A stretch of DNA of 64,000 nucleotides from Pseudomonas sp. S30 (GTDB taxonomy: Bacteria > Pseudomonadota > Gammaproteobacteria > Pseudomonadales > Pseudomonadaceae). The stretch covers positions 496,001-560,000 of the forward strand of contig NZ_JACVTO010000001.1 of NCBI RefSeq assembly GCF_016518545.1. Reading direction: 5' to 3'. A program made the position numbers and the translations under genes. The notes beneath the pieces were generated by a model, which saw nothing but the letters and a program-made list of their open reading frames with translations, did no database searches and was not told the DNA's origin. This document shows, piece after piece, positions 10,693-18,470 of the stretch; position 1 is the stretch's first letter; every line of letters starts with the position of its first letter.

Positions 10693-10720
10693 GATGGCTG
10701 ATGGCTGATGGCTGATGGCT
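10693..10720. repeat. Four tandem copies of the heptamer GATGGCT
   Basis: Four exact head-to-tail copies of a 7-bp unit lie in the intergenic region between the divergent panE-type and aroF genes, 88 bp upstream of the former. A 7-bp unit is not a multiple of three and the stretch is not inside a likely gene. Such a repeat can change copy number by slippage and so alter promoter spacing. That effect is only a possibility here. Confidence 0.85.
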
Positions 10721-10871
10721 GTACGGCAGGTTAATCGGCGTTGGCAGGTTCCTGCCCATTGTCGCGCCCGAAGTAACGCGCTAAGGTTCGGCTCCCCCGC
10801 TGCGAACAATCTGCTGCTGGGCCGCACGGGGTTAGCTGGCGGCCGGCACCCGTGACCTGACGAGTAACACG

Positions 10872-11948
10872 ATGGCTGATTTACCGATCGACGACCTCAA
10901 CGTTGCCTCCAACGAGACCCTGATCACCCCTGATCAGCTGAAAAAAGAGGTCCCCCTCAGTGGCAAGGCCCTGCAAACGGTGACCGCTGGCCGCGAAGTG
11001 GTGCGCAATATTCTCGACGGCAAGGATCATCGCCTGTTCGTCGTCATCGGCCCCTGCTCCATCCATGACATCAAGGCGGCCCATGAATATGCCGAGCGCC
11101 TCAAAGTGCTCGCCGAAGAAGTGTCCGACACACTGTATCTGGTCATGCGGGTGTATTTCGAGAAGCCTCGGACCACTGTGGGCTGGAAAGGCCTGATCAA
11201 CGACCCCTACCTGGACGACTCGTTCAAGATCCAGGACGGGCTGCATATCGGGCGCAAGCTGCTGCTGGATCTCGCCGAAATGGGCCTGCCGACGGCAACC
11301 GAGGCCCTCGATCCGATTTCGCCGCAGTACTTGCAGGATCTGATCAGCTGGTCGGCCATCGGTGCGCGCACCACCGAGTCCCAGACTCACCGGGAAATGG
11401 CCTCGGGCCTGTCTTCAGCGGTGGGCTTCAAGAACGGCACCGACGGCGGCTTGACGGTGGCGATCAATGCTCTGCAATCGGTCTCCAAACCCCACCGCTT
11501 CCTGGGCATCAACCAGGAAGGCGGCGTGTCGATCGTCACCACCAAGGGCAACGCCTACGGCCATGTGGTGCTGCGCGGCGGCAACGGCAAGCCCAACTAC
11601 GATTCGGTCAGCGTCGCGCTGTGCGAACAGGATCTGGCCAAGGCCAGGATCAAGGCCAACATCATGGTCGATTGCAGCCACGCGAACTCCAACAAGGACC
11701 CTGCCCTGCAACCGCTGGTCATGGACAACGTCGCCAACCAGATTCTGGAAGGCAATCAGTCGATCATCGGCCTGATGGTGGAGAGTCACCTGAACTGGGG
11801 TTGCCAGGCCATTCCAAAGAACCTCGACGATTTGCAGTATGGCGTGTCGGTGACCGACGCCTGCATCGACTGGGCCGCCACCGAGAAAAGCCTGCGCAGC
11901 ATGCACGCGAAACTCAAGGATGTACTGCCTGGTCGCCAGCGCAGCTGA
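10872..11948 (+). CDS. aroF: Class I 3-deoxy-7-phosphoheptulonate (DAHP) synthase
   Basis: A 358-residue enzyme joining phosphoenolpyruvate and erythrose 4-phosphate in the first step of the shikimate pathway. Family hallmarks are FVVIGPCSIHD near residue 55, the RVYFEKPRTTVGWKGLINDP block near residue 92, SQTHREMASGLS near 172 and the metal-binding IMVDCSHANSNKDP near 258. Length and sequence are of the AroF/G/H type. Which amino acid inhibits it cannot be read with certainty; the synteny I recall suggests the tyrosine-sensitive form. A strong bidirectional hairpin follows 11 bp after the stop. Confidence 0.9.
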   Translation: MADLPIDDLNVASNETLITPDQLKKEVPLSGKALQTVTAGREVVRNILDGKDHRLFVVIGPCSIHDIKAAHEYAERLKVLAEEVSDTLYLVMRVYFEKPRTTVGWKGLINDPYLDDSFKIQDGLHIGRKLLLDLAEMGLPTATEALDPISPQYLQDLISWSAIGARTTESQTHREMASGLSSAVGFKNGTDGGLTVAINALQSVSKPHRFLGINQEGGVSIVTTKGNAYGHVVLRGGNGKPNYDSVSVALCEQDLAKARIKANIMVDCSHANSNKDPALQPLVMDNVANQILEGNQSIIGLMVESHLNWGCQAIPKNLDDLQYGVSVTDACIDWAATEKSLRSMHAKLKDVLPGRQRS

Positions 11949-11959
11949 TCCTTCACCGA

Positions 11960-12005
11960 GCAGCAATGAAAACGCCGGGCAATTGCCCGGCGTTTTCATT
12001 GCTGC
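11960..12005. terminator. 46-bp perfect palindrome, bidirectional terminator
   Basis: The stretch is an uninterrupted inverted repeat with 23-bp arms centred between 11982 and 11983. The core GCCGGGCAATTGCCCGGC is flanked by an A-run on one side and a T-run on the other, so the hairpin plus U-tract reads in both directions. It sits exactly between the convergent aroF and GNAT genes and should end both transcripts. Confidence 0.85.
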
Positions 12006-12012
12006 CTGACGA

Positions 12013-12291
12013 TCAAACCTGACCGGAGCGACGCTGCTGGCGCTCGATGTAGCGCTCCACATACGAACAGGACGGAATCACCGTGTAACCCATCTGCTCA
12101 GCGTACTGCAGGGCCTTCTTGGTCAGTTCGGCAGCAATGCCTCGGCCGCGCAAGGCATTGGGGACGAAGGTACGGTAGATATCCAAGGTCTGCTTGCCCA
12201 GGTCCATGTAAGTGAGATAGGCACGATGACCGTCCACATTGGTCTCGAACTGATGACCGGCCTGGTCATGGTGGATGGTCATTTCACTCAT
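12013..12291 (-). CDS. Small GNAT-type N-acetyltransferase (YjdJ/NATD1-like)
   Basis: A protein of 92 residues covering a compact single-domain acetyltransferase fold (Acetyltransf_CG type). The acetyl-CoA-binding signature TFVPNALRGRGIAAELTKKAL is at about residues 41-61, followed by a GYTVIPSCSYVERYIER segment typical of this subfamily, with its cysteine. Substrate unknown. The ATG follows a GAGGAGT site. It converges on aroF across the long palindromic terminator. Confidence 0.85.
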   Translation of the reverse strand: MSEMTIHHDQAGHQFETNVDGHRAYLTYMDLGKQTLDIYRTFVPNALRGRGIAAELTKKALQYAEQMGYTVIPSCSYVERYIERQQRRSGQV

Positions 12292-12817
12292 CTCTACTCC
12301 TCGCAGGTCTTATGGCAGACCTTGGCCTTGACCGATGGTTTCTCCGGCGCTACTCACTCAACGCCACCCATGCCACTTCGACCGCCACTCTCTGTGAAAC
12401 GTTCGACGCCAGGCACAGTCGTCATGGTAGGCCTGAGTGGACTGATTGCTCAAGCAGCGGCGCACCATAAACCTGGCCAGTAACGCCAGCTCGCGCTGGG
12501 CGCCCACCGCATAAATGCTCATTCATGACCACAGACCCTAGTGGCCTTATTGCATCTTGTGGATTAGACGCGGGCTGACCATCGAAGTCACTCTTAGTTC
12601 AACGAAAAGTTTCCCACGCAAGCAGGGAAACGATTGACTGGCAAGTCCGTACAGTTCCTCTGCACAGCCTGTGCTCCGTGGCTTCTGGCAACATTTTTTT
12701 TGAGCTTCTTGCGCTCTGTCAGTTTACTTACTACAAGTAATGGGTAGTATGTACGCCGGCCAGTTTCTCTTTTCCGAGAGATGGCTACTTAATAGAAAGT
12801 CCTTGAAGGGGAACACG
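12292..12817. other. 526-bp intergenic region upstream of oprI
   Basis: I see no convincing gene. The right end is AT-richer and should hold the strong oprI promoter. One reading is TTGCGC (12708-12713), 17-bp spacer, TACAAG (12731-12736). Another uses TTGAGC near 12699 with TTTACT. The remainder contains only short frames lacking ribosome sites. The region marks a point where gene order, as I recall it, differs from P. aeruginosa. Confidence 0.5.
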
Positions 12818-13069
12818 ATGAACAACGTTCTGAAATTCTCTGCTCTGGCTCTGGCCGCCGTTCTGGCTACCGGTTGCAGCAGCGTATCCAAAGAAACCGA
12901 AGCTCGCTTGACTGCGACTGAAGACGCAGCCGCTCGCGCCCAGGCTCGTGCAGACGAAGCCTACCGCAAGGCTGACGATGCACTGGCAGCCGCTCAGAAA
13001 GCTCAGCAAACCGCTGACGAAGCCAATGAGCGCGCTCTGCGTATGCTGGACAAAGCCAGCCGCAAGTAA
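12818..13069 (+). CDS. oprI: Major outer-membrane lipoprotein I
   Basis: An 83-residue murein-type lipoprotein. A lipoprotein signal with lipobox ATGC gives a lipidated cysteine at residue 20, followed by an alanine-rich heptad coiled coil (about 25-75) and a C-terminal lysine, RK, for possible attachment to peptidoglycan. It is among the most abundant Pseudomonas proteins and matches the OprI pattern closely. The start at 12818 follows AAGGGGAA. An in-frame ATG 26 codons upstream has no place in the family. A strong terminator follows. Confidence 0.97.
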   Translation: MNNVLKFSALALAAVLATGCSSVSKETEARLTATEDAAARAQARADEAYRKADDALAAAQKAQQTADEANERALRMLDKASRK

Positions 13070-13090
13070 TAGTCCTCACGGATTATTGAG

Positions 13091-13121
13091 AAGCCGACCC
13101 CTGTTTGGGTCGGCTTTTTTA
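13091..13121 (+). terminator. oprI rho-independent terminator
   Basis: A nine-base-pair GC-rich stem, AGCCGACCC and GGGTCGGCT (13092-13100 and 13107-13115), with a six-base loop, is followed by a T-run to 13120. It lies 22 bp after the oprI stop, as expected for a short, very abundant transcript. Confidence 0.92.
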
Positions 13122-13223
13122 TTGTCCGCCCCCGCCTCGAGAGACCTGGGCCATGGCGTTCGTACGCCACCGCACCGAGGGGCCCCAGGGGCCGTCAGTG
13201 CGGCCCGGATCACCCTTGATCGC

Positions 13224-14201
13224 TTACTGAAGCTCGGGTGGGATCTCGGAAACTGTCGACCCGCTGGCTTGTTGGGTTAGAGGAACGGCGATCTCCACGG
13301 GAATACCGTCTTCAGCGGCAACCACATCGCGAACCATGTCCCAATTCATGCGCAGGTTGTTGGCCAGGTCTTCGCGCTTGAGCAGGGCGTTGATCACTGC
13401 GGTGTGCTTGTCCACCACCGAAGGGTTGCCCTGGTCGTCCAGCGGGGTATGCGCCTCCAGGTACACCTTGCCGCCGCTCACGCCGAATTTGTAGGGCTCG
13501 TTGATGATCCGAACCGGCGTACCGACGGGTACGATCTCGGAAAGAGCCACCACGTTGTTGTTCAGCATGCGGAAGCAACCATGGCTGGTACGCATGCCGA
13601 TGCCGAACTTCTTGTTCGAACCGTGGATCAGGTAGCCCGGCAGGCCCAGCGTGAACTTGAACGGACCCAGCGGGTTGTCCGGGCCGGCTGGCACCACGGC
13701 AGGCAGGATGTCGCCGTCAGCGGCGTGCTCGGCGCGGATCGAGGCCGGCGGCGTCCAGGTCGGGTTGGGGGTCTTGGCGGTGACCTTGGTGTTGGCCACT
13801 GGCGAACCCCAGCCTTCGCGCCCGATACCCAGCGGGTAGGTGTACACCACGCTCTCCCCTTTCGGGTAATAGTACAGGCGGTACTCGGCCAGGTTGATGA
13901 CGATACCCTCGCGCGGCCCCGGAGGCAGGATGTAGCGCGTGGGCAGGATGATCTCCGTACCGGCGCCCGGCAGCCAGGGATCCACGCCCGGATTGGCAGC
14001 GATCATTTCCAGGTAGCCCAGGTCGTTGGCGGTACCAATGTCCGCGAAGGTGTCTTCGTACTTGGCCTTGAGGGTCCGCACCTGACCCACCACGTCGTCT
14101 CCGGGCGGTGGCAGGGGCAGCTCCAGCGCGACGGCGGGACCGGTCATCAGCAGGGTGGCCAGGGACAGGCAACGGGTGACGGCGGTAAGGCGCGGCAGCA
14201 T
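13224..14201 (-). CDS. Exported L,D-transpeptidase with LysM-like domain
   Basis: A 325-residue enzyme with a signal peptide (about residues 1-25, ending AVALE), a LysM-like stretch (TFADIGTANDLGYLEMIAANPGVDPWLP, about 50-80) and a YkuD catalytic domain with the nucleophile in HGCFRM preceded by the conserved HGSN. It forms 3-3 cross-links or attaches lipoproteins to peptidoglycan in the periplasm. Its position next to oprI is suggestive of a Braun-lipoprotein-anchoring type, which is inference. The start at 14201 follows AAGGA; an upstream in-frame ATG at 14453 lacks a signal sequence. Confidence 0.93.
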   Translation of the reverse strand: MLPRLTAVTRCLSLATLLMTGPAVALELPLPPPGDDVVGQVRTLKAKYEDTFADIGTANDLGYLEMIAANPGVDPWLPGAGTEIILPTRYILPPGPREGIVINLAEYRLYYYPKGESVVYTYPLGIGREGWGSPVANTKVTAKTPNPTWTPPASIRAEHAADGDILPAVVPAGPDNPLGPFKFTLGLPGYLIHGSNKKFGIGMRTSHGCFRMLNNNVVALSEIVPVGTPVRIINEPYKFGVSGGKVYLEAHTPLDDQGNPSVVDKHTAVINALLKREDLANNLRMNWDMVRDVVAAEDGIPVEIAVPLTQQASGSTVSEIPPELQ

Positions 14202-14311
14202 CCGGTAAATCCTTCGACAGAGGGTTCGTGAGGCTCGATTGTACACCCGGCATCCTCCTAGCGGGAGGCACGGCCGGGGTGGGCAAGGATTACAAATGAT
14301 GAAAAATGGGC

Positions 14312-14593
14312 TCAGAGCTGCGGCCAGACGGGGCGCGTGCCTCGTCGCTGGGCATCCAGGATCGCCCTGCACAGGGGGCAGAGGCGCTCGTCTCGATACA
14401 CGCCACGCTCCACCGACGACCAGCGCGGCTGCGCGGGCAGCAGCCCCCCGCACAGCGTGCGATCCACCGGAGCGCCCAATTCGAGCTGGCGTGCCGCCAG
14501 ATGGATACGCACTTGCTGGCAGGCGAACAGATCGAGCTGTTCGTCCGGCTCGATCGATTGATAGGCGTAAAGGGACCAGGCGGGGCGCGGCAT
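14312..14593 (-). CDS. Conserved hypothetical protein with a CxxC pair
   Basis: A protein of 93 residues, MPRPAWSLYAYQSIEPDEQL onward, without signal peptide or membrane segment. One CPLC motif near residue 76 and single cysteines near residues 25 and 48 may bind metal. Its place between the L,D-transpeptidase gene and tesA is conserved, as I recall, in Pseudomonas. Function unknown. The start at 14593 is chosen over 14683, which would add 30 arginine/proline-rich residues and overlap the region before tesA's stop. Confidence 0.65.
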   Translation of the reverse strand: MPRPAWSLYAYQSIEPDEQLDLFACQQVRIHLAARQLELGAPVDRTLCGGLLPAQPRWSSVERGVYRDERLCPLCRAILDAQRRGTRPVWPQL

Positions 14594-14651
14594 TGGTGGC
14601 ACTCGAAACGGGGGGCGCAACCTTAGCCGAAAGCGATGGACGTTGAAAGCG

Positions 14652-15257
14652 TCACAGCGAGGCTTCGATGGTCGGCCAGGCATTGTCGAGCAGACGCTGC
14701 TGAGCGCCCTGGGCCGGATGGATGCCGTCGGCCTGCATCAGCTCCGGCACGCCGCCCACCCCTTCGAGAAAGAAGGGCACCAAAGGCACGTTGCGATCTC
14801 TGGAAAGGGTTTGGTAGACCTGGGCGAAGGCCGTGGTGTAACGCACGCCGTAATTGGGTGGCAGGCGCATGCCCAGCAGTACCACCTTGGCACCGGCAGC
14901 CTGGGAGCGCTCGATCATCGAAGCAAGATTTTGTTGCAATTGCCCAGGCGGTTGACCTCGCAGCCCGTCGTTACCCCCCAGCTCGAGCACCACGAGGTCC
15001 GGCGTATGCGCTGCAAGCAGCGCCGGCAGCCGCGCCTGGCCTCCCGCACTGGTATCGCCACTGATCGAGGCGTTGACCACCTGGTCGTCAAAACCCTTCT
15101 CGCGCAGGCGTTGCTGCAGGAGCGCTACCCAGCCCTGGCGGGTATCCAGGCCAAAACCGGCGCTGATACTATCACCCACGATCAGTACGGTACCCGCCAC
15201 GGCGCTCTGGGCCATGAAAAACAGCACCAGACCGGCACTCAACCACGTCATTCGCAT
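14652..15257 (-). CDS. tesA: Acyl-CoA thioesterase I / lysophospholipase L1, periplasmic
   Basis: A 201-residue SGNH hydrolase. After a signal peptide (MRMTWLSAGLVLFFMAQSAVAG) come the four family blocks: GDSISAGFG (nucleophile serine, about residue 30), the glycine block SGDTSAGG near 65, GGNDGLRG near 94 and DGIHP near 176 with the catalytic aspartate and histidine. It hydrolyses thioesters and esters of fatty acids. It is divergent from an ABC transporter gene only 11 bp away, so its ribosome site (GGAG) lies in the first codons of the opposing gene. This tesA/ybbA/ybbP layout is shared with E. coli. Confidence 0.94.
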   Translation of the reverse strand: MRMTWLSAGLVLFFMAQSAVAGTVLIVGDSISAGFGLDTRQGWVALLQQRLREKGFDDQVVNASISGDTSAGGQARLPALLAAHTPDLVVLELGGNDGLRGQPPGQLQQNLASMIERSQAAGAKVVLLGMRLPPNYGVRYTTAFAQVYQTLSRDRNVPLVPFFLEGVGGVPELMQADGIHPAQGAQQRLLDNAWPTIEASL

Positions 15258-15268
15258 CGGATTTCTCC

Positions 15269-15952
15269 ATGGTTCCCAGCATTCTCGTTGCGCAGCACCT
15301 TAGCAAAGTGGTCACCAGCGAGGAAGGCGAGCTGACCATCCTCCATCCGCTGACCCTGGATCTGGGCCGCGGCGACAGCCTGGCCATCGTCGGCGCCTCC
15401 GGCTCCGGCAAGTCGACGCTGCTCGGATTGCTCGCCGGCCTCGACCGCCCCAGCGGTGGCAACGTGCTGCTCGCCGGCGCGGATCTGGGGGCGCTGGACG
15501 AGGACCAGCGTGCGCAGGTTCGCGCCGAGCACGTGGGCTTCGTGTTTCAGTCTTTCCAGTTGCTCGACAGTCTCAACGCCCTGGAAAACGTGATGCTACC
15601 TCTGGAACTGGAAGGTCGTCGCGATGCTCGGGAACAGGCGCGGGCATTGCTCGAGCGTGTCGGCCTGGGCCAGCGCTTGAGCCACACCCCGCGCCAGCTT
15701 TCAGGCGGTGAACAGCAGCGCGTGGCGCTCGCCAGGGCCTTTGCCGCACAGCCCTCGGTGCTGTTCGCCGACGAACCCACTGGCAACCTTGACAGCCAGA
15801 CCGGAGCACGCATCAGCGACCTGTTGTTCGAACTGAACCGCGAACGCGGCACCACGCTGGTGCTGGTCACCCATGACGAGCGCCTCGCACAGCGTTGCCG
15901 GCGCCAGATCCGCCTGGATGCGGGTCGCGTCGTCGCGGCCCAGGAGGCCTGA
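15269..15952 (+). CDS. ABC transporter ATP-binding protein (YbbA/LolD-like)
   Basis: A 227-residue ATPase subunit with Walker A GASGSGKST near residue 43, the Q-loop GFVFQSFQL near 92, the signature LSGGEQQR near 147 and Walker B VLFADEPT near 166. It belongs to the MacB/LolD group that works with FtsX-type permeases, and such a permease follows with a one-base overlap. By analogy with ybbA-ybbP it may move lipids or hydrophobic molecules across the envelope. The substrate is not known. Its start region overlaps the 5' end of the divergent tesA transcript. Confidence 0.92.
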   Translation: MVPSILVAQHLSKVVTSEEGELTILHPLTLDLGRGDSLAIVGASGSGKSTLLGLLAGLDRPSGGNVLLAGADLGALDEDQRAQVRAEHVGFVFQSFQLLDSLNALENVMLPLELEGRRDAREQARALLERVGLGQRLSHTPRQLSGGEQQRVALARAFAAQPSVLFADEPTGNLDSQTGARISDLLFELNRERGTTLVLVTHDERLAQRCRRQIRLDAGRVVAAQEA

Positions 15953-18459
15953 TGAAGCGTCTGCCGTTTGCACGCCTGTTTACCCTGGCGCTGCGCCAGC
16001 TGCTGCGCGATGCCCGCGCTGGCGAAGTGCGCGTGCTGTTCCTCGCGGTGCTGGTAGCGGTGGCCTCGAGCACCGCCATCGGCTACTTCGGCGCCCGTCT
16101 CAATGGTGCCATGCACCTGCGGGCCAGCGAGTTCCTGGCGGCCGACCTGGTACTGCAAGGTTCCTCGCCTGCACGCGCCGAGCAGATCGAGGCCGGGACT
16201 GCACGGGGACTGGCCCACGCCCGGGTGGTGGAGTTCAGCAGTGTGGTGGCCGCCGATGCCGGGATCCAGCTGTCGAGCATCAAGGCCGTGGACGGTGCGT
16301 ACCCGCTGCGCGGGGAGTTGCGCAGCAAGGCCACCCTCGACGAGGTCGACAGCCCGGGTGGCCAGCCCGCCCCTGGCGAGGCATGGGTGGAGGGTCGACT
16401 GCTGGCGGCGCTGGACCTGTCGCTGGGCGACAGCATCGATGTAGGTAGGCAGACGTTGCGCATGACGCGCGTGCTGACCTATGAGCCAGACCGCGGCGGC
16501 AGCTTCTACAGCCTGACCCCGCGCGTATTGATCAACAGCGACGACCTGCAAGCCACGGGGGTGATCCAGCCGGGCAGTCGCGTCACCTACCGGGATCTGT
16601 GGCGGGGCGACACCGACGCGCTGGCCAGCTATCGCCAGGCTATCGAGCCGCATCTGGCGGCCAATCAGCGACTGCTCGATACCCGTGACGGCAATCGCCA
16701 GATCGGCGGAGCCTTGGGTCGTGCCGAACGCTACCTGAACCTGGCCAGCCTGGTGGCCGTGCTGCTGGCGGGCGTGGCCGTGGCACTCTCGGCCAGCCGC
16801 TACGCGGCCCGCCGCCTGGACGCCAGCGCACTGCTGCGCTGCCTGGGCCTGTCGCGCCGGCAAGCGCTGGGCCTGTACGCGCTGCAACTGGCGATGCTCG
16901 GGATGCTGGCCGCGCTGATGGGGGCCCTGGTGGGCTGGCTGGCACAATTGGGCCTGTTCGGCCTGTTGCAAGGCTTGCTGCCGAGCACGGTGCCGCCCGG
17001 AGGGCTCGCACCGGCGCTGGCGGGCATCGCCACCGGACTGGTCGCCCTGGCCGGGTTCGCCCTGCCGCCGCTGGCGGCACTGGGTCGCGTACCTCCCTTG
17101 CGTGTGCTGCGTCGCGACCTGATGCCCACGCCGCCTGGCAGTTGGCTGGTCTACGGCGCCGCGTTGCTCGCGCTTGGTCTGATCATGTGGCGCCTGAGCC
17201 TGGACCTGCTGCTCACGTTCGCGCTGCTTGGCGCAGGCCTGGTTGCCGCAAGCGTGTTCGGCGGCTTGCTGTTGTTCGGGCTGCGCAGCCTGCGCCGCTC
17301 ACTGGCCCGCGCTCCCCTGCCCTGGCGGCTGGGCCTGGGCCAACTGCTGCGCCGCCCGGTAGCCGCGGCCGGGCAGGCCCTGGCGTTTGGCCTGATACTC
17401 ATGGCCATGGCGCTGGTCGCGCTGCTGCGTGGCGAGCTGCTGGACAACTGGCAGGCCCAGTTGCCCAAGGATGCGCCCAACCATTTCGCCCTGAATATCC
17501 TGCCGGCAGACCGTGAGTCCTTTGCCCAGCGCCTGAGCGAACTCGGTGCCACGTCGGCACCGCTGTATCCGGTGATGCCAGGTCGGCTCACGCAGATCAA
17601 CGGGCAGCCGGTACAGGAACGGGTCAGCAAGGAGTCTGCCGGAGAGCGGGCAGTGCAGCGCGACCTGAGCCTCACCTGGTCCGCCGAACTGCCTCAGGGC
17701 AACAGCCTCACGGCAGGCACCTGGTGGCAAGCGAGCCCGGCCGACGGGGGCCCCGTCGCGGTATCGGTGGAGGCGGAGCTGGCCGCGAGCCTCGGCGTCG
17801 GACTCGACGACGTGCTCACCTTCGACATCGCCGGAGAACAACATCAGGCTCGGATCAGCAGTCTGCGCAGCGTTCATTGGGACAGCCTGCAACCTAACTT
17901 CTACATGATCTTCCAGCCGGGCACACTGCAAGGATTGCCGAGCACTTACCTGACCAGCTTCTATCTTGCACCAGGACACGATCGTGACACGGTCGGACTG
18001 TCCCGTGCCTTTCCCGCCGTGACCATTCTTCAGGTCGACGCCTTGCTCGAGCAGTTGCGCAGCATCCTCGCCCAGGTGACGCTGGCCGTGGAATATGTGT
18101 TGTTGTTCGTCCTGGCCGCAGGCGTCACGGTGCTGTTCGCCGGATTGCAGTCGACCCTGGACGAACGCATCCGACAAGGCGCGCTGTTACGCGCGCTGGG
18201 TGCCCGACGCGCATTGCTGATCAAGACCCGCCGCATCGAATTCGGCTTGCTTGGCGCTGCCAGCGGGCTGTTGGCGGCGCTGGGATGCGAGCTGGTCACC
18301 TGGGCGCTGTATCGCTACGCGTTCGCGCTCGCCTGGGCTCCGCACCCCTGGCTGCTGGCGCTACCGGTGATAGGCGCTGTGCTGGTAGGCGGCGCGGCCG
18401 TATTCGGTACGCGACGGGCACTGGACTCCTCGCCACTAAGCGTTCTGCGCATGCCCTGA
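15952..18459 (+). CDS. FtsX-like ABC transporter permease (YbbP type)
   Basis: An 835-residue membrane protein with two FtsX/MacB units. There is a first membrane helix at about 24-44, a large periplasmic domain, a block of helices at about 260-480, a second periplasmic domain (about 510-700) and three final helices (about 705-825). It pairs with the ATPase just upstream (TGATG overlap) and divergently neighbours tesA, as ybbP does in E. coli. It ends 11 bp from the convergent dnaE2 gene, without room for a normal terminator. Function is inferred from family only. Confidence 0.9.
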   Translation: MKRLPFARLFTLALRQLLRDARAGEVRVLFLAVLVAVASSTAIGYFGARLNGAMHLRASEFLAADLVLQGSSPARAEQIEAGTARGLAHARVVEFSSVVAADAGIQLSSIKAVDGAYPLRGELRSKATLDEVDSPGGQPAPGEAWVEGRLLAALDLSLGDSIDVGRQTLRMTRVLTYEPDRGGSFYSLTPRVLINSDDLQATGVIQPGSRVTYRDLWRGDTDALASYRQAIEPHLAANQRLLDTRDGNRQIGGALGRAERYLNLASLVAVLLAGVAVALSASRYAARRLDASALLRCLGLSRRQALGLYALQLAMLGMLAALMGALVGWLAQLGLFGLLQGLLPSTVPPGGLAPALAGIATGLVALAGFALPPLAALGRVPPLRVLRRDLMPTPPGSWLVYGAALLALGLIMWRLSLDLLLTFALLGAGLVAASVFGGLLLFGLRSLRRSLARAPLPWRLGLGQLLRRPVAAAGQALAFGLILMAMALVALLRGELLDNWQAQLPKDAPNHFALNILPADRESFAQRLSELGATSAPLYPVMPGRLTQINGQPVQERVSKESAGERAVQRDLSLTWSAELPQGNSLTAGTWWQASPADGGPVAVSVEAELAASLGVGLDDVLTFDIAGEQHQARISSLRSVHWDSLQPNFYMIFQPGTLQGLPSTYLTSFYLAPGHDRDTVGLSRAFPAVTILQVDALLEQLRSILAQVTLAVEYVLLFVLAAGVTVLFAGLQSTLDERIRQGALLRALGARRALLIKTRRIEFGLLGAASGLLAALGCELVTWALYRYAFALAWAPHPWLLALPVIGAVLVGGAAVFGTRRALDSSPLSVLRMP

Positions 18460-18470
18460 AGCCGATCCCT

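Noticed and set aside
10693..10720. The heptamer repeat as a CRISPR-like or mobile-element feature
   Set aside because: The unit is too short and has no spacers or terminal repeats; it is a simple tandem repeat.
12226..12483. An 85-codon rightward frame starting inside the GNAT gene
   Set aside because: It starts antisense within a real gene and has no ribosome site or family resemblance.
15547..16971. A 474-codon open frame antisense to the ABC transporter genes
   Set aside because: It is glutamine/histidine/arginine rich, has no ribosome site, and covers two well supported genes.
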